Shown one piece after another: positions 25,468 to 35,182 of a DNA stretch of 42,516 bases (positions are counted from its first letter, which is position 1; each line of letters starts with the position of its first letter). This stretch comes from Planctomycetaceae bacterium (GTDB lineage Bacteria; Planctomycetota; Planctomycetia; Planctomycetales; Planctomycetaceae), in the NCBI GenBank assembly GCA_020426505.1, contig JAGQPX010000201.1, positions 1 through 42,516 on the forward strand, given 5' to 3'. The translations under genes were made by a program, and so were the position numbers. The notes beneath the pieces were generated by a model. It was not told where the DNA came from and did no database searches. It worked only from the letters and a program-made list of their open reading frames with translations.

Positions 25468-28400
25468 ATGGGCCACGAGCGACTCACAGCATCCGATCGA
25501 CAGCGTTTAGATGCGATCGTCGAGCGTTTTGAGGGGGCTTTGGATAGCGACGGGCAGCCGTCGATTGAGGAGTTGCTGCCTGATGAAGAGCCACTGCGGA
25601 TGGCCGTTCTCATTGAGTTGGTGCATGCCGATCTGGAGCATCGGCTGAAGGCAGGACAGTCAGCACGCGTTGAGGAATACCTCGAGGGGTTTCCTTCGCT
25701 GAAGGAAGACCCAAGCATCGTGCAGGACTTGGTGCAGACGGAGTTCAGGGCGCGCGAAATGCATGAGCCGGGACTTCTGCCGAATGAATACCGAAAGCGG
25801 TTTCCGGATCTCCCACGGCCCAAATTGCCTGCGAGGGGAGTACGTACTCGCTGTCCACATTGCCACAACCCGATCGAACTGGTGGATGAAAACTCACTGA
25901 AAGACATTCTTTGTCCCAGCTGTGGCAGTAGCTTTAACCTGATCAGCACCGATGCAACTGCAACGCTCGGCTTGAATGCCGGATCAGGAATGAAATCCCG
26001 CGAAGTCGGCAACAATGTCACCATCGCACATTTCGAACTGTTGGAACAACTGGGGGTCGGCGCATTCGGGACAGTCTGGAAGGCAAGGGATACTCAGCTT
26101 GACCGAATCGTCGCCGTCAAGGTGCCTCGAAGTGATCAGTTGAATGACGCAGAAACGGAACTCTTCTTTCGGGAGGCAAGAGCCGCCGCCCAGCTCAGGC
26201 ACCCACACATTGTCAGCGTGCACGAAGTCGGTCGTCAGGACGAATCGATCTACATTGTCAGCGAATTCGTACCCGGCAAGAATCTCAAGGAATGGCTGTT
26301 CGGTCAACGTCTGACACATCGAGAAGCGGTTGATCTCTGCAATACGGTCGCCGAGGCCCTCTATCATGCCCACGAAATGGGAGTCATTCACCGTGACCTG
26401 AAGCCGGGCAACATCATGATGGATCTGGAGGGGCAACCTCACATTATGGACTTCGGCTTGGCCAAACGGGAAGGCGGCGAGATCACGATGACGCTGGAAG
26501 GCAAAGTGCTGGGCACCCCTGCCTACATGCCTCCGGAGCAGGCCCGCGGAGAAGGACATTCAGCGGACGGACGCAGCGACGTCTACTCTTTAGGCGTCAT
26601 TCTCTACGAATTGCTCACGGGGGAACTTCCCTTCCGCGGTGAAATGCGGATGCTCATTGTCCAGATCCTCCAGGACGAGCCCCCCAGCCCGACAAAACTC
26701 GACGCAACCATCTCAAAAGACCTGGAGACTATTTGCCTCAAGTGCCTGGAGAAAGATCCCGACCGCAGATACCAGTCGGTCAACGGTTTTGCAGAAGATC
26801 TTAAGCGATGGCTGAAACATGAACCGATTTCAGCTCGACCGGTTAGCCGCACAGAGCGCTGCTGGCGATGGTGCAAACGCAAACCTGCAGTCGCGATGCT
26901 GCTGGGGATGATCCCGCTTGTCGTATTGGCGGTTTCGATCGCTGCGATTAGTTCGCTTTACCAGTCTCGGCTCAGTCGGGCCAATCTTCAGCTCGAAGAG
27001 GCGATGGCCTTGGTGGAAACGACCAATGGACAACTGGAAACATCGCTCAGGCAAGAGGTCGTTGCCAGCAAGAAACTTGGAAATGTTCTGTACCTATTTG
27101 GAGCCGAGAACCGTCTCAGATTGTCGACCAACTCGTTCGGTCCGTATGAGCGGATTCGATCTCTTCAGTTCACGAATGATTCATCGCGATTGTTGTCCGC
27201 TGGTTACGACAAGGTTGTCCACGTCTGGAGAACAATGGACTTTGATATTGCGGCGCCATCTTATTCGGAATCAATTCAGACAGCACAGACGCTCCGCTGG
27301 GAGATTTCCCGAGGGAACTACGGCGTCATCAACTGTATGGCCATGTCACCGAACAGTGCGAGAATTGCCATTGGCGGTGTCAGCACTCGTGGATACGGCG
27401 GGGACCTTGTGGTCATGGACGTTGACCGCGGACTCGTGGAAGCAACGCTTCCGTCAGTTCGCGACGAGCAAACTGGTCTCCCCGGTCATCAACAAGCCGT
27501 GGGGGTCATTGATTTCTCACCTGATGGCAAACGCATTGTTTCCTCCAGTATGGATGGCGGTATCTGGGTATGGAAAGCTCCTCTCGAACCACTGGAAGAA
27601 TGGAGCGGACAACAGTTGTCGGCGAAAAGTGATCAGCCACTGCTGATCGAGCGTCCTGTGATGTTCCTGGACTCAGAAACCATCGCGGTGCCGGAGCGAC
27701 TCGAGGGACAATACGACATCTGGAGGATTGTGTTGTACTCAGTTTCCAGAGAGATCCGGAAGTTGGCGGTTCTTCCGACAGCCCATATTGGCCGTGTTAC
27801 GACACTGGTCCGTTCACAAGATGGTAAGAAGTGGGCATCTGCCGACGATGGTGGCCGTGTTTTTCTCTGGTCGGGGGGAGAAGCTCCGACTGCCCGGCTT
27901 ATCCGAAAAGAGAATCGGATCGCAAGCGACCTCTGCTTCGATGCAATTGGCGAACGCATCGCGGTCGCAAACTTCGCCGACTCATTGGGCCAAACTGTGG
28001 TTGAGCTTTTCGAGACCGACAACTCCGACTCAGTCGAGCTGATTGACTCATGTTCCGTTTCACAGGGACGGTTCTGCAATACGGTCGCGATCAGCCCCGA
28101 CGGTCGATATCTGGCGACTCACGACGACGTCGCACACGAAGTTTTGATCTTCCGACTGGTGGACGAAGAGGGGGCGAGTATCCCTCATCCGCTCTCTTCT
28201 CAGAAACCACTCCGGTTGGGTGGCCGCCTCCAGACGGTAACACACGTCGGCTTTCTTGAACCACGAACGAAAGACGAGAACCAATGGTCGGAATACTCGA
28301 TTGGACTTGGGACGACACAGTCTGGGGAGTTCCAATTGGTTTTTGACCCTGTGGCATCTAATTTGATTCGACGAGCTGACATCGATTCAATGATTAACCA

Positions 28401-29304
28401 GATTGGCCGAGAGTCATTCGGAGGATGGGAAGCGTACTCGAATCATCGTCGTTCCGAGGTCATCCTTTCGCATCATGACCTTGTCGGGAACATTCCACTT
28501 GATTCGCGTTGGCAAGGTGAATTCGACGGTTGTTATGCGATCATCCGGAACGCGGAGCAGGTTCCTATTGCTGCTGCGGTCGGAACTGCGGCAAACGGTG
28601 TTTTCAACATTTTCGTCTATCAGCTTCCGGCAAACGAGTCCGATCCTCGACTGTTGAGGTTCTTTCGGGGACATAACGGGAAGGTCCTTTCCCTGGGCGT
28701 CTCGCACGACGGGCGTTACCTCATCTCTTCCGCGCAGGATCAGACGGTCAAGTTCTGGAGTCTTGAGGGGATTGAGTCTTCCTTGGCTGCTAAGCCTCAT
28801 GTTTCGATTTGGGGAGCGGCATTCGAAATGAACGGTGGAGCACTGGTCGTCAAGAATGTGATTCCTGCAAGCGTCGCAGAGTACGGCGACCTGCGCAATG
28901 GTGACAAGATTCGTACGTTGATGGTCGCTGGAAACGAAGGCCCTCAAACACTGAACAACCCAGCCGAGATGCTTGATGCACTTAACAACGCTCCGCCTTG
29001 GATGTCCTTGCGGATAACGGTATCGAGAGGAGGTGGCGAGGTGACGCTTCCAGTGACAACACCGGGATGGGAACCATTGATGACCATGGTCGTCGATGAT
29101 CGGAACGAGTGGGCCATTTTCACCCCAGAGGGATACTTCGACTCATCACCCAAGGGTAGCGAGCTGTTTGGGTGGCATATCAATCTCGGTCGAAGCCAAA
29201 CGCCCCGATTTCGAATCGGATCCGAAGCGATGTCACAGTTACACCGGCCAGAAGTCATCAACAACCGACTCAAAATGCCACGTGCGCAGGCGGTTCTGCC
29301 GTAA
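25468..29304 (+). CDS. Membrane Ser/Thr kinase with zinc knuckles, WD40 repeats, PDZ-like domain and caspase-WD40 type C-terminus
   Basis: 1278 residues. The first 120 residues are helical and Glu-rich (SIEELLPDEEPL, FRKRFPDL-like ends). Cys129, 132, 149 and 152 form two CxxC knuckles (CPHC, CPSC), probably a zinc ribbon. The kinase (about 187-450) has Lys218, Asp310 in HRDLKPGN and Asp328 of DFG. A membrane segment follows at about 473-493 and a short coiled coil. WD40-type repeats occupy about 560-1105. Residues about 1110-1195 look PDZ-like (LVVKNVIPASVAEYGDLRNGD). The end holds TPEGYFDSSPKGSELFGWH, a block I know from the C-terminus of WD40 proteins that also carry a caspase domain; here no caspase domain is present. 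It is paralogous to the kinase at 31025 over the first 460 residues. It is divergent from the ECF gene. Confidence 0.92.
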   Translation: MGHERLTASDRQRLDAIVERFEGALDSDGQPSIEELLPDEEPLRMAVLIELVHADLEHRLKAGQSARVEEYLEGFPSLKEDPSIVQDLVQTEFRAREMHEPGLLPNEYRKRFPDLPRPKLPARGVRTRCPHCHNPIELVDENSLKDILCPSCGSSFNLISTDATATLGLNAGSGMKSREVGNNVTIAHFELLEQLGVGAFGTVWKARDTQLDRIVAVKVPRSDQLNDAETELFFREARAAAQLRHPHIVSVHEVGRQDESIYIVSEFVPGKNLKEWLFGQRLTHREAVDLCNTVAEALYHAHEMGVIHRDLKPGNIMMDLEGQPHIMDFGLAKREGGEITMTLEGKVLGTPAYMPPEQARGEGHSADGRSDVYSLGVILYELLTGELPFRGEMRMLIVQILQDEPPSPTKLDATISKDLETICLKCLEKDPDRRYQSVNGFAEDLKRWLKHEPISARPVSRTERCWRWCKRKPAVAMLLGMIPLVVLAVSIAAISSLYQSRLSRANLQLEEAMALVETTNGQLETSLRQEVVASKKLGNVLYLFGAENRLRLSTNSFGPYERIRSLQFTNDSSRLLSAGYDKVVHVWRTMDFDIAAPSYSESIQTAQTLRWEISRGNYGVINCMAMSPNSARIAIGGVSTRGYGGDLVVMDVDRGLVEATLPSVRDEQTGLPGHQQAVGVIDFSPDGKRIVSSSMDGGIWVWKAPLEPLEEWSGQQLSAKSDQPLLIERPVMFLDSETIAVPERLEGQYDIWRIVLYSVSREIRKLAVLPTAHIGRVTTLVRSQDGKKWASADDGGRVFLWSGGEAPTARLIRKENRIASDLCFDAIGERIAVANFADSLGQTVVELFETDNSDSVELIDSCSVSQGRFCNTVAISPDGRYLATHDDVAHEVLIFRLVDEEGASIPHPLSSQKPLRLGGRLQTVTHVGFLEPRTKDENQWSEYSIGLGTTQSGEFQLVFDPVASNLIRRADIDSMINQIGRESFGGWEAYSNHRRSEVILSHHDLVGNIPLDSRWQGEFDGCYAIIRNAEQVPIAAAVGTAANGVFNIFVYQLPANESDPRLLRFFRGHNGKVLSLGVSHDGRYLISSAQDQTVKFWSLEGIESSLAAKPHVSIWGAAFEMNGGALVVKNVIPASVAEYGDLRNGDKIRTLMVAGNEGPQTLNNPAEMLDALNNAPPWMSLRITVSRGGGEVTLPVTTPGWEPLMTMVVDDRNEWAIFTPEGYFDSSPKGSELFGWHINLGRSQTPRFRIGSEAMSQLHRPEVINNRLKMPRAQAVLP

Positions 29305-29578
29305 GACCGGGGAAGTGTGAGAACGGGAATGTCTCGATCCGAGAGAGCACGAGTGGTGGCGAACGTGTTCGACGAACAAATTGATCACCGTCACACAAAT
29401 CGACAACTCCGAAACAGCTCGCTCGATGTCGTGGGTCGCCATGGAGTCACGCAATAAGACGAGACTGGCCAAGCCATCCAGCGGATAGTCCCAACGCGGA
29501 TGTTGGACCAATGGTATGCCTTTCGTGTCGGGAAACGTTGCCAAGCATCAGGGTGCATGCAGTGATCTCAAGTGGAAC
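29305..29578. other. Intergenic region between convergent genes
   Basis: It lies between the end of the kinase gene and the end of the lipoprotein gene. A minus-strand frame at 29239-29544 runs antisense into the kinase gene and looks spurious. No terminator hairpin was obvious by eye. Confidence 0.4.
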
Positions 29579-30748
29579 TCACTTTGCATCGGCCGTCAAC
29601 GTTTCGTTGGTCACTTCCGGTTTCTCGTATCGCATGCTGAGTGTAGTCAGAAGGGTTTGTCCAAAGTGTCGTTTTGTTTCCTTGTATTCGGACTGGACTT
29701 CATCGCCGGCTGCGGTTCCAAAGGCGTTGCGGGTTTTTCCGAGGATTTCGACTTCCGGCTTGTTGTCTCCCATCCATGCGGGGTAAAAGGCGGCGGAGAT
29801 GGTGCCGATTTCTGATTGGTCGCGTTCGAGACGGGCCGCTTCGGAGTCGGCGATGTCAGCGATCAGGAAGGCGAGTGACCGAGTGTTTGTCAGATGCCAG
29901 CCGTCGATGGTGCCGTGGCTGTGAGCACCGATCATCCACAGGCCGAGTTCGCGATAGGCTTCGTTCTGACTGAGCTCCAGGCTGTTGACGCCGTCGATCA
30001 TCAGTTGCACTCCGACGTCGATGTCTGAATCGTTGTAGACCCGCACCACATATTCGACACCCGGTGGCAGATCGACGAACGCTTGTCCGAGGAAGTCCTC
30101 CAGCGGGACGGGCGTGAGTCGGCTCTCCTTACGCAATAACACCTCCATCCGGTAGGGGCTGTCAGAGGTCGCAGCCATGATGGAATTCGTCGTCTGATGA
30201 AAGGTCGGATCGATGATGCTCTCAACAAGTCTCTGATCCCGTTCCCGGAATTCTTCGGCCCGACTGGGAGACTCGGAATTGCTCCTTTTCACCGTCAGGT
30301 CAACAGTCGGGGAGAGCAGCTGGGCAACGCTGTCCACATCCTCGATATCGTCAGGGCGGTAACGGAAGTCGACCATCTCATGGCGCCGGTGGTCATAGAG
30401 TTTCGCATGGAGTGAGACGGCTGGAGGTTCGCCCGCATTGACCTTCGCGGAGAACTCGCCTCGTAGTTCGGTCATGGCTCGTTTCGTCACGGTCAGTCCC
30501 GTACTTTCCAAGCGGGACTTCAACTCGGTTCGCAGTGCAACGCCGGCTCCTGAGGTTGGCGGGCCCGCGAAGGTCCCCATTCGCACCTGTTGGATTCCCT
30601 GGGACGTCAAATAGGCATGGACACGACCCGACAACTGGTCAAGAGTCGTGTCCATTGAGGAAGCCTGGAGCGACGTCTGCGAACATGCAACGATCATCAG
30701 GCCAGTCAGCGTGAGAACAGAACGTTTGAGAGATCCCGCCATTGCCAT
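29579..30748 (-). CDS. Putative lipoprotein with one copy of the repeat domain found in the neighbouring kinase
   Basis: 389 residues. The N-terminus has a basic start, a hydrophobic stretch (VLTLTGLMIVA) and a lipobox IVAC with Cys22, so export and lipidation are likely. Residues about 36-150 (LSGRVHAYLTSQGIQQVRMG to VDSVAQLLSPTVDL) match the domain present four times in the kinase at 31025: helix, TFAGPPTSGAG in place of the FDGPPNT-xx-GR motif, LELRGEFS-like strand and DFRYR. The fold may be TolB-N-like, as in CsgG/FlgT-type periplasmic proteins; that is inference. Residues 195-389 include LPPGVEYVVRVYNDSDIDVGV, a beta-rich part of unknown role. GAGG lies about 9 nt before the ATG at 30748. 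It is divergent from the kinase gene, 276 bp away, so joint regulation is likely. Confidence 0.85.
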   Translation of the reverse strand: MAMAGSLKRSVLTLTGLMIVACSQTSLQASSMDTTLDQLSGRVHAYLTSQGIQQVRMGTFAGPPTSGAGVALRTELKSRLESTGLTVTKRAMTELRGEFSAKVNAGEPPAVSLHAKLYDHRRHEMVDFRYRPDDIEDVDSVAQLLSPTVDLTVKRSNSESPSRAEEFRERDQRLVESIIDPTFHQTTNSIMAATSDSPYRMEVLLRKESRLTPVPLEDFLGQAFVDLPPGVEYVVRVYNDSDIDVGVQLMIDGVNSLELSQNEAYRELGLWMIGAHSHGTIDGWHLTNTRSLAFLIADIADSEAARLERDQSEIGTISAAFYPAWMGDNKPEVEILGKTRNAFGTAAGDEVQSEYKETKRHFGQTLLTTLSMRYEKPEVTNETLTADAK

Positions 30749-31024
30749 CGTGTTTCTTCCTCGTGAATCGGGTGTCTTGAATGCTGCCCAGCCCTACGTC
30801 TGGCTGACCGTTCATCCGGAAATGTGTTCACTTCGGTCAGGGATTCTCAAAAAAACTTGTCAGGCCTGATGACGCGGCAGAAGCCGATGCATTAATCGTT
30901 GTTGCAACGGAGTTTATGCCGAATTGAAGTCCTGTGGCGACTGTGGTGTAATCTCAAGCTGGTTCCTCTGTGACTGGGCGGTGCACCGTTTTTCAAAAAG
31001 GCATTTTCACCAAAGTCGTTCTGC
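30749..31024. other. Divergent promoter region between lipoprotein and caspase-like kinase genes
   Basis: The 276 bp between the two starts contains a small A/T palindrome (GTTTTTCAAAAAG, about 30989-31001) just before the kinase start, which itself lacks a clear Shine-Dalgarno site. No gene is seen. Confidence 0.4.
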
Positions 31025-34000
31025 ATGGCTGAATCCACGGGCCGAACTCGACTCTCCGCTTCAGACCGTCAACGGCTGGATGCGCTCGTCGAACGGTTTG
31101 AGGAGAAGTGGGGACAGGACGATCAGCCGTCGATCGAGCAATTGCTCCCCGAGGACCAGCCCCTCCGTTCAGTCGTGTTGACTGAATTGGTGCACACCGA
31201 TCTTGAGCATTGCATCAAGGCGGGACATGCGGCACGTGTCGAGGAGTATCTGGAACGGTTTCCGTCGCTCGGCGATGACCGGGAAGTCCTGCAGGAGCTG
31301 GTGCAGACGGAGTTTGACCTGCGTCTCAAACAGGAACCAGCTCTCTTGCCCAACGAGTACCGACGGCGATTCCCCGATCTGTCGCGTCCAAAAGTGCCAG
31401 CCCGGGGCATCCATACCAACTGCCCGCACTGCCACAATCCCATTGAGCTGGTCGATGAAGACTCATTTCGTGAGATCACCTGTCCCGGTTGTGGCAGCAG
31501 CTTCAGCTTGATCAGCACCGACAACACGGCCACACGCGGCGGCGGCACAACGACAATCGCCCACTTCGAGCTACTTGAACAGTTGGGGATGGGGCACTTC
31601 GGCACTGTCTGGAAGGCGAAAGATACGCGGCTTGATAGAACGGTCGCCGTCAAGGTGCCCCGCAGCGAACAATTGAACGAGACTCAGACCGAACAGTTCT
31701 TCCGCGAAGCCAAGGCAGCTGCGCAGGTCCGGCACCCGCACATTGTCAGCGTGCACGAAGTGGGACGTGCAGACAAGTCGATCTACATTGTCAGCGACTA
31801 CGTCCAGGGGGCCACGCTCCGTGAATGGATGTCCTCCCGCAACCTCACGACTAATGAGGTCGTCGATCTGTGCATCACGATTGCCGAGGCCTTGCAGCAC
31901 GCTCACGAAGCCGGAGTGATCCACCGGGACCTCAAGCCGGGCAACATCATGATGGACCTGAACGGTCAGCCACACATCATGGACTTCGGCCTCGCCAAGC
32001 GGGAGGCGGGCGAAATCACGATGACGGTCGAGGGCAAGATCCTCGGCACCCCCGCCTACATGCCACCAGAACAAGCACGCGGCGACGGTCACAACGCCGA
32101 CCGTCGCAGCGACGTCTACTCCCTGGGTGTGATCCTGTTTGAGCTCCTGACCGGCGAACTCCCTTTCCGCGGCGAGACCCGCATGCTCATCGTCCAAATC
32201 CTGCAGGACGAACCTCCCAATCCCCGCAAGCTCAACCCCCGCCTTCCCCGCGACCTCGAAACCATCTGCCTCAAATGCCTGGAGAAAGACCCCGACAAGC
32301 GCTACCAGACCGCCCAAGCTCTTACCCAAGACCTCACCAATTTCCGGGACCACAAGCCGATCAACGCCCGCCGTGCCGGGACGATCGAACGCGTTTGGCG
32401 CTGGGGCAAACGGAATCCTTTGTTAGTCAGTCAGACGGTCACTGCACTTGTCTTGCTCGGAGTTCTCGGCTGGGTCATCGCCAAGACACCGCCAGCCGAC
32501 CCAGCACTGTCAAACGTATCTTCATCCACCACGCTGCCGGACGATCAACCGAGCGATCCAATCGCACTGGCAAATTCTTCGGCAATCGATGATCAGGCAA
32601 CCGACACTCCAACCGACTTGCCCGAAGAATTGCGGTCTTCTGACGACGAGAGGCACACGAGGAGAGAGTTGACGCTTTCAATTTCTTCTGAAGATGCAAT
32701 TGCAATTAACGAACAAGTTCAGATGAGACCGTCTGTTGACGGCCCGTTTGCTCCGCGTCGAAAGCTGCACATTTTGGCAATCGCTGCCGACGCTTACGAT
32801 GGCGTGCATTGGCAGAAACTTGATTATCCATTGAAGGACGTTGAAGAAATCATTGCGGCGTTCAACCACACCGCATGGAGCGACCGGTTCTATCAACGTG
32901 GCCACACAGTACTGCTGACCAATCAAGACATCACGAAAGAATCCGTTGCGAACGGAATCACGCAGATCAAGGACCACGTTTCGGACCACAAAACAAAAGA
33001 CCTCGTGATTGTTATTGTCAGTGGTCAGGGCACGACGGTCGACAATCTCTATCACTTCATTCCGCCGATACCGTCCAACGCGGATAACGACATTATACAG
33101 CAAGGTATTCCCTGGACGCTGTTGCAGTCGGTTGGAGATCTCGACTGCGATGTCCTCTGGATTCTAGACAGCTGTGAGTCGGGACGGATCCTGAATAAGT
33201 CCAGTGTCCATGCAATGGGTAAGCACCACGTGATACTCGCGGCATCTGCGGACGATGCATTTGAGGGATCGCAATATGGTGGTGGTCACTCGGCCATGGC
33301 AGCGGCCATTCTGGACGGACTTGACGGCAAAGCTGATGGCGATGACTCCGACGGAGTGGTCACAGTCGCGGAACTTCTCTCTTACGTGGAAGATGAAGTT
33401 TATTTGATGACGGCTCGCAACCAGAGGCCGGTCATTACACCTTCTGATCTCGTCGATTCACCCAGAGAGATCAGCCTCGTGCGAGCCGGCAGGCAATTGG
33501 TGAATCAACCGGAGAGTGCTTCGCATCCTCAAGCACAGCTCGTCGATGCGATTTCGGCGATTGCCAATCGCCTTGTCGTGTTTTTGGAAGAGAGAAACGC
33601 TTCTGAAATCAACTTGCGAGAATTCGATGGCCCACCGAACACACGCATCGGCCGCACGATCACGGAATCGCTCGAACGACAGCTCAATCAACGGAATATC
33701 GACGTGCGTCCCTTTTCCAACTGGCAAGTTCGCGGCGATGTCGAAATCAGTCTCAATGGGAACACTGCGAACGTGACAATCGTCACACGTTTGGTGGACT
33801 CTCAGGGACAGGAAGTCGCCGACTTCAGAAAGCGATTCGAGGAGTCGGTTGATGATCTTGATGCCATGCTTAAAGAGGTTCAGCTATCGAATCCTGGATC
33901 TCAGAGCGACGGTGAATCCGAGACGCCTCGGGGAACGGACTTGAGATCGCCAAGAGGAACGTCTTCCGGGGCTCTCGTTCCTGCGATCGAGACGATTGCC

Positions 34001-35182
34001 GATCGCATCGAGGCGTATCTTCACGAGAAGGGTCTTTCACAAATCAATCTCCGGGATTATGACGGGCTACCAAAAACGAACTCGGGGCGATGGATCAGGA
34101 ACTTATTGGAAGCGGAACTCAAGAAACGTAAAATCGAGATCACACCGGCCAGCAAGTTGGAAATTCGAGGCAACATCGACTTGAACACCGCGGGGCCGTT
34201 TGCGGTCGTGCGGTTGATCACGCGTCTGGTTAATGAGGAAGGGCTCGATGTCGCTGATTTCCGGCAGCGTGTTACCGATTCCATCGACGATCTGCAGGAT
34301 GTCTTGGACCTTGCTCAGCCACCAGGCACATCTGCGTCTCCATCAGTTCCGGAAGTTGAAGTTCCTGCCTGCTTATTGCGTGCCACTGACTATCTTGCGG
34401 TCAAATTGGCGGGATTTATCAGCCGGACAAGTTCCAGCATGATCGATGTCTCAGAATTCCATGCTCCGCCGGACAGCGAGTGGGGGCGACAACTCACGGA
34501 ACTCCTGAAGGCTGAGTTCAAGTCTCACGAAGTGTCCGTGGGAGATGATGCAGACTTTGAAGTTCGTGGCGAACTACTGATTGAAACAGAAGGGGATTTC
34601 ACAACGGTGCTGGTTACGACCAGTCTCTTGAGAGTTTTCAGTCGCAAAGGGACCGACGTTCAGAGTCTCTTACTGGCAGAGTTTCGATATCGAGAGTCGG
34701 GTCTGCACAATGAGGTCTTTCGGCGGACAAAACCAAGTGAGCTCAAGGGCCGCGATCGCGTCGTCAGGCAACCTCCGCCCAAACCTGGTAAAGACCTTGT
34801 CACGGGGATTAGCCGGATTGCGGACCACATCGAAAATTTCCTCAAACAACACCACCAGCTGCAGATCAACGTTAAGGACTTCGACGGACCGCCGAACACG
34901 AGCTCCGGCAGAGAAGTTTCGAAGTTGTTGAAAGATGAACTGACGAAACGCAAGATCGAAATCGATCGCTACTCTACTTGGGCAATGCGTGGCGACGTCG
35001 TTGTCAACTTGGAGGGACAAGTCGCGACGGTGGCATTGATTACTCGTCTGGTGAATCACAACGGGAAAGAAGTCGCCGAGTTCCGAACGCGAGTCAGAGA
35101 ACCGATCGATGGCCTATCAGACATTCTGAACTTGGCTCAGCCGGCCCAAGTCGATCGAACATCGCCGGAGGTTCGCGAATGA
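31025..35182 (+). CDS. Membrane Ser/Thr kinase with zinc knuckles, caspase-like domain (His to Gln) and four C-terminal repeat domains
   Basis: 1385 residues. The first 460 are paralogous to the kinase at 25468: Glu-rich N-terminus, knuckles at Cys133, 136, 153 and 156, kinase domain (about 179-440) with Lys210, Asp302 in HRDLKPGN and Asp320 of DFG. A membrane segment is at about 464-482 and a Ser/Thr/Asp-rich linker follows. Residues about 580-800 form a caspase-like (peptidase C14) domain: the nucleophile Cys717 is present in ILDSCESG, but the catalytic His motif SGHG reads SGQG, with Gln668 encoded by CAG. It may thus be an inactive or altered protease. Residues about 838-1370 hold four copies of a domain with FDGPPNT-xx-GR and ITRLV...VADFR motifs. 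The caspase-like and repeat parts would lie outside the membrane if the kinase is inside. No Shine-Dalgarno site is seen before the ATG. Confidence 0.92.
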   Translation: MAESTGRTRLSASDRQRLDALVERFEEKWGQDDQPSIEQLLPEDQPLRSVVLTELVHTDLEHCIKAGHAARVEEYLERFPSLGDDREVLQELVQTEFDLRLKQEPALLPNEYRRRFPDLSRPKVPARGIHTNCPHCHNPIELVDEDSFREITCPGCGSSFSLISTDNTATRGGGTTTIAHFELLEQLGMGHFGTVWKAKDTRLDRTVAVKVPRSEQLNETQTEQFFREAKAAAQVRHPHIVSVHEVGRADKSIYIVSDYVQGATLREWMSSRNLTTNEVVDLCITIAEALQHAHEAGVIHRDLKPGNIMMDLNGQPHIMDFGLAKREAGEITMTVEGKILGTPAYMPPEQARGDGHNADRRSDVYSLGVILFELLTGELPFRGETRMLIVQILQDEPPNPRKLNPRLPRDLETICLKCLEKDPDKRYQTAQALTQDLTNFRDHKPINARRAGTIERVWRWGKRNPLLVSQTVTALVLLGVLGWVIAKTPPADPALSNVSSSTTLPDDQPSDPIALANSSAIDDQATDTPTDLPEELRSSDDERHTRRELTLSISSEDAIAINEQVQMRPSVDGPFAPRRKLHILAIAADAYDGVHWQKLDYPLKDVEEIIAAFNHTAWSDRFYQRGHTVLLTNQDITKESVANGITQIKDHVSDHKTKDLVIVIVSGQGTTVDNLYHFIPPIPSNADNDIIQQGIPWTLLQSVGDLDCDVLWILDSCESGRILNKSSVHAMGKHHVILAASADDAFEGSQYGGGHSAMAAAILDGLDGKADGDDSDGVVTVAELLSYVEDEVYLMTARNQRPVITPSDLVDSPREISLVRAGRQLVNQPESASHPQAQLVDAISAIANRLVVFLEERNASEINLREFDGPPNTRIGRTITESLERQLNQRNIDVRPFSNWQVRGDVEISLNGNTANVTIVTRLVDSQGQEVADFRKRFEESVDDLDAMLKEVQLSNPGSQSDGESETPRGTDLRSPRGTSSGALVPAIETIADRIEAYLHEKGLSQINLRDYDGLPKTNSGRWIRNLLEAELKKRKIEITPASKLEIRGNIDLNTAGPFAVVRLITRLVNEEGLDVADFRQRVTDSIDDLQDVLDLAQPPGTSASPSVPEVEVPACLLRATDYLAVKLAGFISRTSSSMIDVSEFHAPPDSEWGRQLTELLKAEFKSHEVSVGDDADFEVRGELLIETEGDFTTVLVTTSLLRVFSRKGTDVQSLLLAEFRYRESGLHNEVFRRTKPSELKGRDRVVRQPPPKPGKDLVTGISRIADHIENFLKQHHQLQINVKDFDGPPNTSSGREVSKLLKDELTKRKIEIDRYSTWAMRGDVVVNLEGQVATVALITRLVNHNGKEVAEFRTRVREPIDGLSDILNLAQPAQVDRTSPEVRE
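33535..35130 (+). repeat. Four tandem copies of a domain of about 110 residues
   Basis: Copies cover about residues 838-948, 985-1098, 1115-1230 and 1258-1370 of the caspase-like kinase. Copies 1, 2 and 4 share INLREFDGPPNT or close variants, a GR-x-I/V-x-x-L helix, a RGD-or-RGN strand and ITRLV...VADFR or VAEFR. Copy 3 is the most diverged (FHAPPDSEWGRQ, EVRGELLI). A fifth copy is in the divergent lipoprotein. Confidence 0.85.

Noticed and set aside
29239..29544. Minus-strand frame of 101 codons
   Set aside because: Overlaps the end of the kinase gene antisense and shows no conserved pattern.
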